A stretch of DNA of 6,003 nt from Dehalococcoidia bacterium UBA1332 (GTDB lineage Bacteria; Chloroflexota; Dehalococcoidia; Lucifugimonadales; Lucifugimonadaceae). This document shows, one piece after another, positions 4,672-6,003 of the stretch; the stretch's first letter is position 1; each line of letters begins with the position of its first letter. The notes under the pieces are model-generated. The model did no database searches. It was not told the origin of the DNA and was given only the letters and a program-made list of their open reading frames with translations. A program made the translations under genes and the position numbers. The stretch is taken from NCBI GenBank assembly GCA_002306745.1, contig DBSW01000119.1, positions 27,379 through 33,381 of the forward strand, read 5' to 3'.

Positions 4672-6003
4672 ATGGTCATCGCTGATCGTCGGTTAGCTCC
4701 CTCAGAACAGCCCGGATACAAAAGATTTAACAGCATATCCAATAACGTTGATGTTCCGAGTTTGGTTCAGGTTCAGGTTAATTCATTTGAATGGCTGAAG
4801 ACCGGAGGATTAAAGGATTTAATCGAGGAGATCTCTCCTATTGAAGATTTCTCGGGTGGTCGTTTTGACTTACAGTTCCTTAGCCACGAAGTTAGAAAGC
4901 CAAAGTACACGGAGCGTGAATGTCGTAATCGAGAAATTACTTACTCTGCCCCTCTGTACATAACCGTACAGTTAGTGATCAAGGAAACTGGGGAGGTCAA
5001 AGAACAGACTCTCTTTTTTGGTGATATACCGATGATGACAAGTAGCGGCACCTTTGTTATTAACGGGGCAGAGCGCGTTGTTGTTTCGCAGCTTGTTCGA
5101 TCGCCTGGTGCATATTTCACAACTAAGACAGACCCTACAACTGGTCGAGAGCTGTGTAGCGCCAAGTTGATTCCTTATCGAGGTGCATGGGTCGAACTCG
5201 AAACCAGTAACAAAGATCTGCTGTCAGTGAAGGTTGATCGCAAGCGTAAAGCACCGATTTCAACATTGCTTAGGGCGCTTGGTTGGGAATCTGATGATGA
5301 GATTCTTGGACTTGTTGCTGATGTAGACGATGATCCGATTCACAACTATATGCAAGCAACTTTGGCTAAGGACACTTCTTCTACTACAGAAGAAGAAGCT
5401 CTGCTTGAGTTTTATCGACGCCTTCGACCCGGTGAACCACCCAGTGTGGATAATGCGCGTGAATTGATCGAAAGTCTGTTTTTTAATGATCGCAAATACG
5501 ACCTTGGTCCTGTTGGTCGTTACAAGTTAAACCGACGACTTGGCATTGATGAGAAAACTCGTACTCTGACCAAGAATGACATTGTTGAATTGATCCGGCG
5601 GATGATAAATATCAATAATGGTCGAGCTTCGAATGATGACATAGATCATTTAGGAAATCGACGAGTTCGTGCAGTTGGTGAACTTATACAGAACCAACTT
5701 CGTGTTGGACTTTTGCGAATGGAGCGTGTTGTAAAAGAGCGTATGACCACGCAAATGGATCCGACTGCGACCACTCCGGCAGCATTAATTAATATTCGAC
5801 CCGTTGTAGCAGCTGTCCGAGAATTTTTTGGTGGTTCTCAACTCTCACAATTTATGGATCAGACTAATCCGCTTGCAGAGCTTACGCACAAACGGCGGCT
5901 TTCCGCTTTAGGTCCGGGGGGGCTTTCACGCGAACGTGCAGGGTTTGATGTGCGTGACGTGCACCAATCACATTATGGTCGAATTTGTCCAATAGAGACA
6001 CCA
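4672..6003 (+). CDS. rpoB: RNA polymerase beta subunit, N-terminal 444 residues (continues past the window end)
   Basis: The core catalytic subunit of RNA polymerase. Residues 28-110 (VPSLVQVQVNSFEWL, then ISPIEDF and RKPKYTERECRNREITYSAP) and 117-150 (GDIPMMTSSGTFVINGAERVVVSQL, then RSPGAYF) are the conserved N-terminal blocks. The lobe between them and the rifampicin pocket is short, without the large E. coli-type insertions. The pocket begins near 387 with SQLSQFMDQTNPL, and HKRRLSALGPGGLSRERAGF follows. D396, H406 and S411 correspond to E. coli D516, H526 and S531, all in the wild-type, drug-sensitive state. The window stops after HYGRICPIETP. The open frame extends up to a stop at 4531-4533; ATG 4672 was chosen because of GGAG 7 nt before it. 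No rplJ-rplL genes lie just upstream, which instead holds a long leader and a dedicated promoter. Confidence 0.97.
   Translation, partial: MVIADRRLAPSEQPGYKRFNSISNNVDVPSLVQVQVNSFEWLKTGGLKDLIEEISPIEDFSGGRFDLQFLSHEVRKPKYTERECRNREITYSAPLYITVQLVIKETGEVKEQTLFFGDIPMMTSSGTFVINGAERVVVSQLVRSPGAYFTTKTDPTTGRELCSAKLIPYRGAWVELETSNKDLLSVKVDRKRKAPISTLLRALGWESDDEILGLVADVDDDPIHNYMQATLAKDTSSTTEEEALLEFYRRLRPGEPPSVDNARELIESLFFNDRKYDLGPVGRYKLNRRLGIDEKTRTLTKNDIVELIRRMININNGRASNDDIDHLGNRRVRAVGELIQNQLRVGLLRMERVVKERMTTQMDPTATTPAALINIRPVVAAVREFFGGSQLSQFMDQTNPLAELTHKRRLSALGPGGLSRERAGFDVRDVHQSHYGRICPIETP

Noticed and set aside
4530..4742. 70-codon minus-strand open frame over the rpoB leader and start
   Set aside because: It is antisense to the rpoB start and leader, has no ribosome site I could recognise, and its protein resembles nothing I know.

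Overview
This 6 kb window looks like chromosomal DNA from a bacterium of moderate to low GC. It most likely belongs to the Chloroflexota, perhaps a marine Dehalococcoidia (SAR202-like) lineage. The best clue is the partial RNA polymerase beta subunit. Its wording in the N-terminal lobe (PTTGRELCSAKLIP, RGAWVELETSN, VKVDRKRK) and the HYGRICPIETP block resemble Chloroflexota RpoB as I remember it. No database search was possible, so the taxon is an inference.

Layout. A divergent intergenic region of about 400 bp (4266-4671) splits the window. To its right, on the + strand, rpoB starts at 4672 and runs off the window end. To its left, four genes lie on the - strand and are read in this order: a membrane phosphatase/transferase of the PAP2_3 (AUR1-like) type, a full-length P1B-type copper-exporting ATPase (CopA), a small YHS-domain protein, and a small CGYC glutaredoxin/mycoredoxin-like protein. 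A tRNA-Asp(GUC) gene follows on the same strand and is cut by the left edge of the window. The unlisted open frames in the window are shadows of these genes.

How the genes may work together. CopA, the YHS protein and the redoxin form a plausible copper-handling set: export of Cu(I), a small Cys-based metal-binding partner, and a thiol-disulfide enzyme to protect or reduce cysteines. The PAP2 protein acts on lipid phosphates and has no known copper role. It may only share the transcript. No CsoR, CueR or CopY regulator gene is visible. The gaps of 79, 91 and 132 bp are large for a tight operon, and each contains a small dyad, so internal promoters or RNA processing are possible.

The most interesting non-coding signals are two. 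One is a perfect 14-bp palindrome (GGGGTAATTACCCC) directly against a TATATT -10 box upstream of the PAP2 gene. The other is a leader of about 190 nt before rpoB with a long hairpin and a second hairpin whose loop can pair upstream, giving a possible pseudoknot. There is no sign of a phage, insertion sequence, CRISPR array or defence system. The window is mostly ordinary housekeeping and metal-homeostasis DNA.
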